Shown here: positions 10,050 through 17,906 of the stretch, in pieces | Numbering within the stretch: the first letter of the stretch is position 1 | Layout of the letters: each line of letters starts with the position of its first letter | DNA from: an uncultured Ignavibacteriota bacterium | Lineage (GTDB): Bacteria; Bacteroidota; Ignavibacteria; Palsa-1295 | Assembly (NCBI GenBank): GCA_903900335.1 | Contig: CAIUMP010000056.1 | Location: 93,020 to 157,019 of the forward strand | Length of the DNA: 64,000 nucleotides | Reading direction: 5' to 3' | Made by a program: the position numbers and the translations under genes | Notes under the pieces: model-generated | What the model was told of the DNA's origin: nothing | The model's database searches: none | What the model saw: the letters and a program-made list of their open reading frames with translations, nothing else

Positions 10050-11483
10050 TCAAACAAACTCCGGTCCCCACGAACCGGCAGGATAGAAATGCAGCGTGTG
10101 CTTCCGCTTTAGCACTGGTGTGTAGAGCTTCCACGATGCGAGCATCTCATCTGAACTGACGAACAGCGTTTGATCGCCAAGCATCACATCATGTAGTAGC
10201 GTGTGATATGCATCCGGAAGTGCACCGAATGCTTCCGAGTAAGAGAAATGCATCCACTCGGTCTTAAGCATCATCTCCGTGCCGGGGGCTTTCACTTCGA
10301 AGGACATGCGAAAGCCCTCGTTGGGCTGCACGGCAATCACTAAAACATTCGCAGAGGAGTGCGACTCTGTACTATTGTCGTGGAGTTTGTGTGGGGTGAA
10401 AAGATTGATCGGTGGGCAGCGGAATGTGATCTTGATCTCTGAGCTGTGATCCTTCAATCGCTTGCCCGTCCGCAGATAGAACGGCACTCCGTGCCAGCGC
10501 CAATTCTCCATGTGGAGCTTTAGGCCAACGAATGTCTCCGTGTTGGAATTTCTGCGAACACCTTTCTCCTCCCGATAACCGCGCACGCGCTCTCCGCCGA
10601 TCTCACCATCGGTGTATTGCCCCATCGTTACATCGTTCTCGCCAATCGGAGCGATCGAACGCAGGACACGCACTTTTTCATAGCGGATGTCCGCCGCGGT
10701 AAAGGAGGCCGGGATCTCCATCGCAGTTAGCGCAATTAGCTGCGTAAGATGATTCTGTATCATGTCACGCATCGCCCCGCTCTTCTCGTAATATCCCGCA
10801 CGTGACTCTACACCAAGCTCTTCTGCGACAACGATCTCCACCTTCTCTATCTTCTCCCGATTCCACATCGATTCGAAGATCGCATTGCCAAAGCGGAAGG
10901 CGATAAGGTTCTGCACCGTCTCCTTGCCGAGGTAGTGGTCAATGCGATAGACCTGCTCCTCGTCGAAGTTCTTGTGGACGACATCATTCAATTCGACAGC
11001 CGAGTCGAGATCGCGACCGAACGGCTTTTCAATGACGAGGCGCGTCCAGCCTTTGCTCTTGTTCAATCCCGCTGCACCGAGTGCTTCGATGGTCGGTCCA
11101 AACTGCGGCGGAGGCAGCGCAAGATAGAATATGCGATTTCCTGCCTGTCCGTGCGCTCGTTCCAGCTTCGCGATGCGCGCTGAGAGCTTCTTAAAATCTT
11201 CCGATGTGCTTTCGCCGATAGCGTGATAGTACAGTCGAGAGGAGCACCACTTGTTAGCGAGTTCGGCGTTACTTCCTAGAGATTCCTTTATAGCATCCTC
11301 GGCATTCTTTCGGAAGCCCGCATCATCCATGTCATTGCCGCGACCGATCCCTAGAATGATGATGTCCTCATTCATGTGGCCGGCGGCTGCCATTTCATAG
11401 AGCGAAGGGATCAGCTTGCGATGTGCAAGATCACCCGTTGCTCCGAAGATCGCGATAACGGCCGGCTGAGAGTGTTTGGTCAT
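10050..11483 (-). CDS. zwf: glucose-6-phosphate 1-dehydrogenase
   Basis: Oxidises glucose 6-phosphate to 6-phosphoglucono-lactone with NAD(P)+, the entry step of the oxidative pentose phosphate pathway; cytosolic. The N-terminal Rossmann motif IFGATGDLAHRKLIPSLYEM and the active-site signature RIDHYLGKETVQN are both present, and total length (477-485 residues) fits the family. The ATG at 11483 gives a standard N-terminus. However, the only strong ribosome-binding site (AAGGAG, 11512-11517) sits 7 bases before a TTG at 11504, so a start seven codons earlier is quite possible. It is last in the glucoamylase-gnd-zwf operon, 25 bases after gnd. Confidence 0.95.
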   Translation of the reverse strand: MTKHSQPAVIAIFGATGDLAHRKLIPSLYEMAAAGHMNEDIIILGIGRGNDMDDAGFRKNAEDAIKESLGSNAELANKWCSSRLYYHAIGESTSEDFKKLSARIAKLERAHGQAGNRIFYLALPPPQFGPTIEALGAAGLNKSKGWTRLVIEKPFGRDLDSAVELNDVVHKNFDEEQVYRIDHYLGKETVQNLIAFRFGNAIFESMWNREKIEKVEIVVAEELGVESRAGYYEKSGAMRDMIQNHLTQLIALTAMEIPASFTAADIRYEKVRVLRSIAPIGENDVTMGQYTDGEIGGERVRGYREEKGVRRNSNTETFVGLKLHMENWRWHGVPFYLRTGKRLKDHSSEIKITFRCPPINLFTPHKLHDNSTESHSSANVLVIAVQPNEGFRMSFEVKAPGTEMMLKTEWMHFSYSEAFGALPDAYHTLLHDVMLGDQTLFVSSDEMLASWKLYTPVLKRKHTLHFYPAGSWGPEFV

Positions 11484-11508
11484 ACGGTTTGCTTTCGATG
11501 TCAACAAA

Positions 11509-12414
11509 TTACTCCTTTACGATAGGATGGCCGCCGAACTCATTGCGCATTGCCGAGAGCAATTTATCACTGAAAGACTCTTTCTCCCGAGAGCGAATGC
11601 GTTCAAGTAAGGAGAGTGTCATGATCGGCGCAGGGACATCATTCTCAATAGCTTCGAAGACCGTCCAACGGCCTTCACCGGAATCGGCTACGACGGGTGC
11701 GATGCCTTCCAACTCTGGATTCTTTGCGAGAGCATCGGCTGTGAGATCAAGCAACCACGAGCGAACAACACTTCCATATCGCCAGATCTCAGAGATCTGG
11801 TGCACATCAAATTCGAAGCCCTTCTTATGTTTGAGCAATGAAAGCCCCTCAGCGTAAGCTTGCATCAGTCCGTACTCTATACCATTGTGTACCATCTTGA
11901 CGTAATGCCCTGCTCCGCACTCGCCAACGCGACCCCATCCTTGCGTCTTCGATGGAGCGAGCGTCTCGAAAATCGGGGTGAGATACTCGACGATCTTTTC
12001 ATCGCCGCCGATCATCATACTATACCCTTCCTTCAAGCCCCAGATGCCGCCGCTTGTGCCGGCATCGACGAACGCGATATTGCTCGCTCGCAAGGATTCG
12101 GCGCGGCGCATCGAGTCCTTGAAATTTGAATTGCCACCATCAATGAGAATGTCGCCGGTGTGAAGATGCGGAAGAAGACCAGCAATGGTGTCGTCCACTG
12201 GTGCACCGGCAGGGACCATGATCCATAGAATGCGAGGTGTCGGGAGCTTGCTGCATAACTCTTCAAGCGAAGCTGCTGAGCCGCCTCCAGATGCGACCAT
12301 GCGCTGACGCGCTTCCTCGCTGGGGTCGTATCCGACGATTTGATGTCCACCGTTGATGAGGCGCGCCGCCATATTGGCACCCATGCGGCCAAGACCAATC
12401 ATTGCTATTGTCAT
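11509..12414 (-). CDS. gnd: 6-phosphogluconate dehydrogenase (decarboxylating), short NAD-type
   Basis: Oxidative decarboxylation of 6-phosphogluconate to ribulose 5-phosphate. It is 301 residues, the length of the short GntZ/YqeC-like class rather than the ~470-residue NADP class. The dinucleotide fingerprint is MIGLGRMGANMA; beta-2 ends in GYDPSEE, where the acidic residue favours NAD+ over NADP+ (inference). ILIDGGNSNF, FVDAGTSGG and the catalytic-lysine segment GHYVKMVHNGIEYG are intact. It lies 9 bases downstream of the glucoamylase gene and just before zwf, so the two dehydrogenases of the pathway are co-transcribed. No 6-phosphogluconolactonase gene is in the cluster. Confidence 0.95.
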   Translation of the reverse strand: MTIAMIGLGRMGANMAARLINGGHQIVGYDPSEEARQRMVASGGGSAASLEELCSKLPTPRILWIMVPAGAPVDDTIAGLLPHLHTGDILIDGGNSNFKDSMRRAESLRASNIAFVDAGTSGGIWGLKEGYSMMIGGDEKIVEYLTPIFETLAPSKTQGWGRVGECGAGHYVKMVHNGIEYGLMQAYAEGLSLLKHKKGFEFDVHQISEIWRYGSVVRSWLLDLTADALAKNPELEGIAPVVADSGEGRWTVFEAIENDVPAPIMTLSLLERIRSREKESFSDKLLSAMRNEFGGHPIVKE

Positions 12415-12423
12415 AGAGCTTTC

Positions 12424-14844
12424 TTAAACGATCGTGATCTGATAATTCCTTGACTCCCACTCCTCGCGGTCATTCCAGTGAAACGTGAACTCGATCCGGG
12501 TCTCGTTCAGGTCCTTCATTTCAATGTCAAAATAATAGACACCGAGCCTGGTGTGTTCGGAGTTCGCTTCGTGTTCCGTCTCCCAGTCGTCGAAGGTCCA
12601 GTGGAGCGTGAACGGTTCGGGAGCTTGCATTCGCAGTGTGGCATCGCACAACACCTTTGCGGGATGTCGGTTCGGCTTCCATATCTCGATAAGTCGGCAC
12701 TGCTTCCGTTTGCCCTGATACCGCGCAACGACTTCCGGCACGGTGTCGAAAACTTTCCCATCCCGCACAGAGCGCAGCAGACGAATGTACTCCGCATGGG
12801 CCCACATGAGCGGCATGGCTGCCCCTGTGGGATGACCAAGTTTGAGCCAATCGGTTGGAGATTCTTCCATATCCCACACTTGCTCCGTCACCAACCCTGT
12901 CTTGCTGGCGAATTGCTCAATGGCTTTCAGGTACTCACCGGGGTCGCGACCTGCCGCGAGTTCGTAGTGTCCGCGTTCGCCTGTTAGCAATGGCCACAAT
13001 CGTCCGGTACCCCAATCGTCGTAACCTGTGCCATCGTCGCGCTGGCCGTAACCATCGTGATTGTAGCGATAGTACGAAGGACCGAGTGGCGTCTCTCGGC
13101 GGAGAATGGTGTCGATGACTTTTACCGAATCGACAATAAGCGGATCATTGGCACTGCGTACACCATAACGAACAAGCTCTAAGAAGCCACCATCAACAAT
13201 TTCATTTGCTGGATGCACTGGATTCATGTCTGGCCTCTGATTCTGAAGCGTGAGCGTCGTAGTATCAGGATCTTCATCCGAGGATGGATCGGTAAGATCG
13301 AGCGGCAAGATGCGAATGTAATGGCGTGGTACGTCGGCCACCAGTGTACCAGCATTCGTAACTGTCCAGGGTTCGATATGGCACTCGAGAAAGTCTGCGT
13401 AGTCGCGCAGATAAGCAGCGCTCGCTACTTCTTTGCGTTCCTCCGCGAATGCGGCGGCGGCGATCAGTGCGGAGATAACGGCAGCAAGGGTGGAAGGCGA
13501 GAGACCACTCGCCTCCTCCCATCGCTCCTGCTGCGTGCCGGGTCCGTGAATGAGAAGGAAGGAGGCAGCCCGCATCACCATCACGTAAGGATCAAAATCC
13601 TGCAAGCCCTTTTCGGTTGAGAGTCTATGAGCCAGCAGAATAGGAAAGGCCACTTCATCAAGCTGTGAGCCTTTCCAGTAGGGCTCACCATCAACCCAAA
13701 AGTTCTGCGAGAAACCTCCATCGCTGTGCTGCGTCGCAGCGATGTAGATCAAAGCCCGCAAGGGGCTGACCTTATCGCCGGCCGCAAGCAGCCCCATCGC
13801 GCTGTTGACAAGATCGCGCGTCCAAACAAGGTGATACCCACCCAGATTATCGGGGCCATCCTCCTTGGGATTGGGATCGCTCTTCGTTTCACCCCACGGG
13901 ATGGAGAGCGATGCCACGAACGCACCTGGGAAGGTCTTATCTTCATGCCCCAGCAGGAGCGATGTGCTGCTTGCATAGAGTTTGCCAGAATCAGTAGAGT
14001 GTGCACCAAGCGGCAGAAACATCTTCGAAGCCTGTTCCCACTCATCCAGCACAAGCTTCCGGCGATCCTCGAACGGAAATCCCAGCGCCTGAAATAGCGT
14101 AGAGACTGCACTCTGCAACGTGCTCCCAAAGGCAAGACCAAGGGTAAACTCGTTCGATACGGTAAGATCGATTTCTCCGGTGAGCGCAACATTTCCATTG
14201 ATGGCTTGGTCGTATTCCCACTGCATCTCATGATGTTCGGAAACATCGCGCCAGCCATCGGAGGCGCCAACAAAGCCGACGGAAAGCTTGCGAAACGCGG
14301 TGTTCGCACCAAGCGCACACCAGGATTCACCCTTGTGTGCGACCAGGAATTGTCGTCCTGCCTGCTCCATAACAAACGCTTCGTTGTTGTGGCCGCCGCG
14401 CTCCATGTGTGGTGAGAAAAGCACGTAGAGATGCAGCTTATCACGAAGGGATTTGCCAGCGTCCACGGTGATCCGCTGAAGGACACACGGGAATTGCGAG
14501 TCCGCGATGATCTCCTTATGGATGGAGTAGCGACCTTGGGGATCGCGATTCGTGGTGTGGTAACCAAGCGCGTGCATGGACATGCGTTCCATGGTTGGCA
14601 CAAGATCGCGCTTCTCTTCGTGGAAAAATGTCTCACCATCGGTGATGAGGAATTGTAGGTCGCGGGTCTGTGGTGTGTCAACGGTCGGCCAATAGACCTC
14701 CGTTAGGATTCCGCGCCAAAGCGTGAACCAGATCTTGCTCGCGTCAGAGTAGGCGGTGCCTACGCCGTCCTTACTACCCGCAGTCCATCGTGGCTCGATA
14801 CCGGGCCACCCGAATGCATACTGTTCTCCTCGAATTCTTGCCAT
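12424..14844 (-). CDS. glycoside hydrolase family 15 (glucoamylase/glucodextranase-like)
   Basis: 806 residues, with no signal peptide, so probably cytoplasmic. It starts MARIRGEQYAFGWPGIEPRW. An N-terminal beta-sandwich (residues ~1-270) precedes an (alpha/alpha)6 catalytic barrel. The barrel has the GH15 hallmarks GGYHLVWTRDLVNSAMGLL and GFSQNFWVDGEPYWKG, with the catalytic-base region at VTEQVWDMEESPTDWLKLGH. The family releases glucose from the non-reducing ends of alpha-glucans or glucosides. Co-transcription with gnd and zwf suggests that glucose from a stored or imported glucan is routed into the pentose phosphate branch. The exact substrate (alpha-1,4, alpha-1,6 or trehalose) cannot be read from sequence. 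Confidence 0.92.
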   Translation of the reverse strand: MARIRGEQYAFGWPGIEPRWTAGSKDGVGTAYSDASKIWFTLWRGILTEVYWPTVDTPQTRDLQFLITDGETFFHEEKRDLVPTMERMSMHALGYHTTNRDPQGRYSIHKEIIADSQFPCVLQRITVDAGKSLRDKLHLYVLFSPHMERGGHNNEAFVMEQAGRQFLVAHKGESWCALGANTAFRKLSVGFVGASDGWRDVSEHHEMQWEYDQAINGNVALTGEIDLTVSNEFTLGLAFGSTLQSAVSTLFQALGFPFEDRRKLVLDEWEQASKMFLPLGAHSTDSGKLYASSTSLLLGHEDKTFPGAFVASLSIPWGETKSDPNPKEDGPDNLGGYHLVWTRDLVNSAMGLLAAGDKVSPLRALIYIAATQHSDGGFSQNFWVDGEPYWKGSQLDEVAFPILLAHRLSTEKGLQDFDPYVMVMRAASFLLIHGPGTQQERWEEASGLSPSTLAAVISALIAAAAFAEERKEVASAAYLRDYADFLECHIEPWTVTNAGTLVADVPRHYIRILPLDLTDPSSDEDPDTTTLTLQNQRPDMNPVHPANEIVDGGFLELVRYGVRSANDPLIVDSVKVIDTILRRETPLGPSYYRYNHDGYGQRDDGTGYDDWGTGRLWPLLTGERGHYELAAGRDPGEYLKAIEQFASKTGLVTEQVWDMEESPTDWLKLGHPTGAAMPLMWAHAEYIRLLRSVRDGKVFDTVPEVVARYQGKRKQCRLIEIWKPNRHPAKVLCDATLRMQAPEPFTLHWTFDDWETEHEANSEHTRLGVYYFDIEMKDLNETRIEFTFHWNDREEWESRNYQITIV

Positions 14845-14851
14845 GCGGTCA

Positions 14852-14859
14852 CAAAGATA
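14852..14859 (-). promoter_or_regulatory. candidate -7 promoter box for the glucoamylase-gnd-zwf operon
   Basis: On the minus strand this reads TATCTTTG, an exact TAnnTTTG match. Only 7 bases separate it from the ATG at 14844, so a transcript starting at the usual distance would have almost no leader. No Shine-Dalgarno sequence is visible there. Confidence 0.4.
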
Positions 14860-15038
14860 CTACCGTAAGAATCGTAGACTGTTGAATTGCGAGAACCGGG
14901 AATTAGAAAATCCCGAAGAAGTATCAGAATGGCCGTTCTAAAGCCACCAGCTACAGAAATCAAAAATTATTCATAATCGGGTTTGTCCCGATTGAGCCCG
15001 AGCGCCTGCGAACCGATTGCGGGAGCACCCTGTTATTT

Positions 15039-15066
15039 TTGACAGTTAGAAGTTTGGCAATATTGT
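15039..15066 (+). promoter_or_regulatory. candidate sigma70-like promoter of the Cys-rich small protein
   Basis: TTGACA at 15039-15044 is a perfect -35 box. After 16 bases comes TATTGT (15061-15066), which matches 4 of 6 bases of TATAAT. The start codon is at 15122. The downstream half overlaps the dyad at 15064-15085. Confidence 0.4.
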
Positions 15067-15085
15067 GGAAAAGAGCTTGTCCACA
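15064..15085. promoter_or_regulatory. 22-bp dyad, candidate operator (also resembles a DnaA-box pair)
   Basis: TGTGGA (15064-15069) and TCCACA (15080-15085) are perfect inverted half-sites separated by 10 bases. The dyad overlaps the proposed -10 box and transcription start of the gene at 15122, the position expected for a repressor. The outer nonamers, TTTTCCACA and TTGTCCACA, are each one mismatch from TTATCCACA, so a DnaA binding site is the alternative reading. Confidence 0.45.
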
Positions 15086-15121
15086 AGGCCAGAGATTTTC
15101 ACACAACGTTCTATAACTCCT

Positions 15122-15442
15122 ATGCGCAAACTCGCACTACTCATTACTCTCGGATTGTTTATGAACGCCACGGCCGCAAATGCGTGCGATGGCGACAAGG
15201 CGACAAAAGCCGGTAAGGGCAAGAAAGCCTCGGCAGCCTGCATGAAGGCCTGCAAAGATGCCGGCGGCATGAAAGACGGCAAGTGCAATATGACCGCCGA
15301 AGAGATGGCAAAGTCAGGTTGCTGCATGCACGGAGCGACTGCCGCGAAGGCCGGCTCAAAGGCCGGTTGCGACATGAAGGCCGCCGCTGGTGCCAAGCAC
15401 GATTGCTGCAAGGGCAAAGCAGAGAGCGCCCCGAAGAGCTAA
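15122..15442 (+). CDS. small Cys-rich exported protein, possible metal- or thiol-binding
   Basis: 106 residues from the ATG at 15122. The signal peptide MRKLALLITLGLFMNATAAN leads to a mature Lys/Ala/Gly-rich chain with nine cysteines, including two CC pairs (SGCCMHG and KHDCCKG) and single Cys spaced in CMKACKDAGG and GKCNMTAEE. Methionines and histidines flank several cysteines, as in periplasmic metal-binding peptides. No family is recognised. The gene stands alone behind a promoter/dyad arrangement (15039-15085), which suggests regulated expression. Metal handling or redox stress is a guess from composition; a structural disulfide-rich peptide is equally possible. Confidence 0.7.
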   Translation: MRKLALLITLGLFMNATAANACDGDKATKAGKGKKASAACMKACKDAGGMKDGKCNMTAEEMAKSGCCMHGATAAKAGSKAGCDMKAAAGAKHDCCKGKAESAPKS

Positions 15443-15449
15443 CGGCCGG

Positions 15450-15515
15450 TAGGGTTTAGGAATTAGGGTTTAGGGTCTAGCTGGGATGAAACTCCTTGCT
15501 ATACTCTAAACCCTA
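15450..15515. repeat. TAGGGTTTAG repeats, two direct and one inverted
   Basis: TAGGGTTTAG occurs at 15450-15459 and 15464-15473, and its complement CTAAACCCTA at 15506-15515. It lies between two convergent genes. The inverted copies could fold into a stem with a ~32-base loop and act as a weak bidirectional terminator, or they may be a remnant of a dispersed repeat. Confidence 0.6.
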
Positions 15516-15522
15516 TTTCATT

Positions 15523-16641
15523 TTAATTGGGGATCGAGATTCCGAGCACCTTGACGTCGCGGTTCGGGCTCGCGTTATGAATGAAAGCTACGCGATCGCC
15601 ATTCGGTGAGATCATCGGCTGGAAGGCGTCAGAACCGATCGAGGCGGAGTGTCCATTTTGAGTATTCACCGCAAATAGTGCATATGGCTGTGCGACTTTG
15701 CCGGAGGAGTATGCAAGCAATGTCCCGTCGCGCGATGCATCGAAGCTCTCAACACTATCCTGTGAGACGACAGCGGTCCTTACGTTCGTAAGTATGTTGA
15801 TTCGATCAATGCCACGCGAGTTGTTGCGAACAAACAGGTCGTGTGAGCTTGACGCATAGGCGCTCGCTGCCAACGGTGCCTCTGCATTTGGATAGGTGTG
15901 GAGGATCGTGCCATTGGTGTCCCACACAGAAATATTGGAACCGGCAGAATCGGATGAGGTCACCACGAAGGTGCCACCGTCGATCCACAGGCAACGGTTA
16001 TTGATGATGTTCGGCGGGGTGAACTGCCGAACACGGCGAACGGGGTTCGCGGATACATCATAAATCGTATAGACCGGCGCCCTATCGGTTGGACTGGCAT
16101 CCGTGGAGATGATGTACTTAGAATCGGGTGAAACGCCAAGCAGGGCCGCAGTTTGTACAAGCTTTGTTGTTGTGTTGTCGTGGATATTGACTCGGTAAAT
16201 GCTAGCCCCAAGCTGAACGTAAGCTGTCGAGCCATCATTCGACAACGAGAGCACAGCGGAATTCCAATACGCTTCGACCACATCGCCCGGCCCCATCACG
16301 CTACCCAACGATCCATCTGCACCGAAATTATAGAGGCCAACGGTGTAGGAGATCGAGTTGTCCAAAGCGGACACAGTTTGCTTCTCTACGAGCGCAATCA
16401 GCGCGGATTCACTCGGCAGCCAGGCAACATTGTCCACGACCATAAACACTGTAGCCGAGGTCGAAGAGGTGCATCCCAATCCTACGAATGCAGAGGAAGC
16501 CAAAGCCAGAAACAGCAATATGGATATCTTCGAGCGAGCGAACTCAGCTAGCCGACGTGTTACATGGAAGCTGGACTGCTTCGACCGCGCAGAAGGCGTT
16601 GGCCGTGGCGAATAGAACGAAAGATTAGTACGATTTTGCAT
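15523..16641 (-). CDS. lipoprotein with TolB/WD40-like beta-propeller
   Basis: 372 residues. The only usable start is the ATG at 16641, preceded by AGGAAA. An unusually long ~40-residue N-region precedes the hydrophobic stretch ILLFLALASSAFVGLGC, whose LGC end is a lipobox, so the mature protein is probably a lipoprotein. The rest consists of propeller blades of the PD40/TolB kind: GVSPDSKYIISTDAS, FDASRDGTLLAYSSGK and MISPNGDRVAFIHNAS. Such proteins usually act as periplasmic binding scaffolds. No neighbour gives a specific role. The gene is convergent with the Cys-rich gene. Confidence 0.72.
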   Translation of the reverse strand: MQNRTNLSFYSPRPTPSARSKQSSFHVTRRLAEFARSKISILLFLALASSAFVGLGCTSSTSATVFMVVDNVAWLPSESALIALVEKQTVSALDNSISYTVGLYNFGADGSLGSVMGPGDVVEAYWNSAVLSLSNDGSTAYVQLGASIYRVNIHDNTTTKLVQTAALLGVSPDSKYIISTDASPTDRAPVYTIYDVSANPVRRVRQFTPPNIINNRCLWIDGGTFVVTSSDSAGSNISVWDTNGTILHTYPNAEAPLAASAYASSSHDLFVRNNSRGIDRINILTNVRTAVVSQDSVESFDASRDGTLLAYSSGKVAQPYALFAVNTQNGHSASIGSDAFQPMISPNGDRVAFIHNASPNRDVKVLGISIPN

Positions 16642-16778
16642 AGATTTCCTAACACGACGCGGGAGTGCTAAGTGCTACGCGGCGTGTTGCAAGGGTGGAT
16701 GACATTAATGAGGAGGGTCTTGAGCTGCTATCAGCATTCCCCCGGCTTCATTCCCGATTCATCACACAACATTGCCAC

Positions 16779-17759
16779 ATGCACGTTATAATTCCCACCG
16801 CCGGATTCGGTGTACGACTCCGACCACATACCTTCAGTCACCCTAAGGTCCTGCTGAACGTTGCCGGCAAACCAATCCTGGCACATATCCTGGACAGCCT
16901 CATCGCTGGTGGCATGACGAGCGCAACGATCGTCATCGGCTACCGTGGGGCAGAAATTGAGCAATATGTCCGAGGAAACTACCCCGCGTTGAAGGTCAAC
17001 TTTGTGGAGCAGCCGGAGCTGCTCGGCTTAGGGCACTCCATCTGGGTCGCTCGGGAGAGCTTTCCTACCGATGGTTCGCCACTGTTCATCATGTTGGGGG
17101 ACACGATCATTGACCTGGACTTCGCGAAGGTATTTTCTCTTCAAACGAGTATGCTTGGCGTTCAGGAAGTACCAGATCCACGTCGCTTTGGTGTGGTCGA
17201 AGTGGAAAACGGCATCATTACCAAGCTCATTGAAAAGCCCGAGCATCCAACCACCAACCTTGCCATTGCAGGCCTGTATCTGTTTCTCAATCCTGGTTTG
17301 CTCCGCGCCTGCCTCGATGAGCTTGTAACCAAGAATATCCGGACGAAGAATGAATATCAACTTACGGATGCGCTTCAGTTGATGATCGACCGTGGTGAGA
17401 GATTTTCTACGTTTCAGGTGGGAGCATGGTACGATTGTGGTAAGCCGGAGACATTATTGGAAACGAACCGACACATGCTCGACAAGGCATCGCATTCGCG
17501 GAGCTTCGATCGGGCGGTGGTGATCGACCCATGCTATATCGCGGACAGCGCACAGATCGAGAACGCGGTTGTCGGGCCGTACGCAAGCATTGGCGCCGGA
17601 GCGACCGTTCGCAATAGCATCGTTCGCGACAGCATCGTCGGGGACGGAGCCGTGTTGGATGGTGTTATTACCGAAGGCAGCATCATTGGCTACGGTGCTA
17701 CTGTTAGCGCTCCATTCCGCCGCTTGAATATCGGGGATACTTCCGAAGTTATTCAATGA
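16779..17759 (+). CDS. sugar-phosphate nucleotidyltransferase with left-handed beta-helix tail
   Basis: 326 residues from the ATG at 16779. Earlier in-frame starts would add a non-conserved extension ahead of the family's usual beginning. The signature MHVIIPTAGFGVRLRPHTFS followed by HPKVLL is the NTP-binding loop plus conserved Lys of GlmU/RmlA/GalU-type enzymes, which make NDP-sugars from sugar 1-phosphates. FIMLGDTIIDLD supplies the metal-binding Asp. The last ~70 residues show hexapeptide repeats (YIADSAQIENAVVGPYASIG), a left-handed beta-helix as in GlmU or GDP-mannose pyrophosphorylases. The substrate sugar is unclear, and an acetyltransferase activity of the tail is not established. 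Confidence 0.88.
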   Translation: MHVIIPTAGFGVRLRPHTFSHPKVLLNVAGKPILAHILDSLIAGGMTSATIVIGYRGAEIEQYVRGNYPALKVNFVEQPELLGLGHSIWVARESFPTDGSPLFIMLGDTIIDLDFAKVFSLQTSMLGVQEVPDPRRFGVVEVENGIITKLIEKPEHPTTNLAIAGLYLFLNPGLLRACLDELVTKNIRTKNEYQLTDALQLMIDRGERFSTFQVGAWYDCGKPETLLETNRHMLDKASHSRSFDRAVVIDPCYIADSAQIENAVVGPYASIGAGATVRNSIVRDSIVGDGAVLDGVITEGSIIGYGATVSAPFRRLNIGDTSEVIQ

Positions 17760-17906
17760 ATCTTCTGTGCTCTGTTACTGGTGCACCGTTTCTTCACGCG
17801 CAATTACAACTTGGTAATCCGTTTGCAGCTCTTTTGCTGAACGATGGCACTTCGCGGATATCGACTCTGAATCCATAGAGTTCGAGCTCCTTCTGTGAGG
17901 CGTTCC

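Noticed and set aside
13749..14681. 310-codon minus-strand frame inside the glucoamylase gene
   Set aside because: It is in another frame of the same strand as a strongly supported GH15 gene; its composition is shadow-like.
15064..15085. Replication origin (inverted DnaA-box-like pair)
   Set aside because: Only two one-mismatch boxes, no dnaA gene nearby and no cluster of further boxes. The promoter overlap makes an operator more likely.
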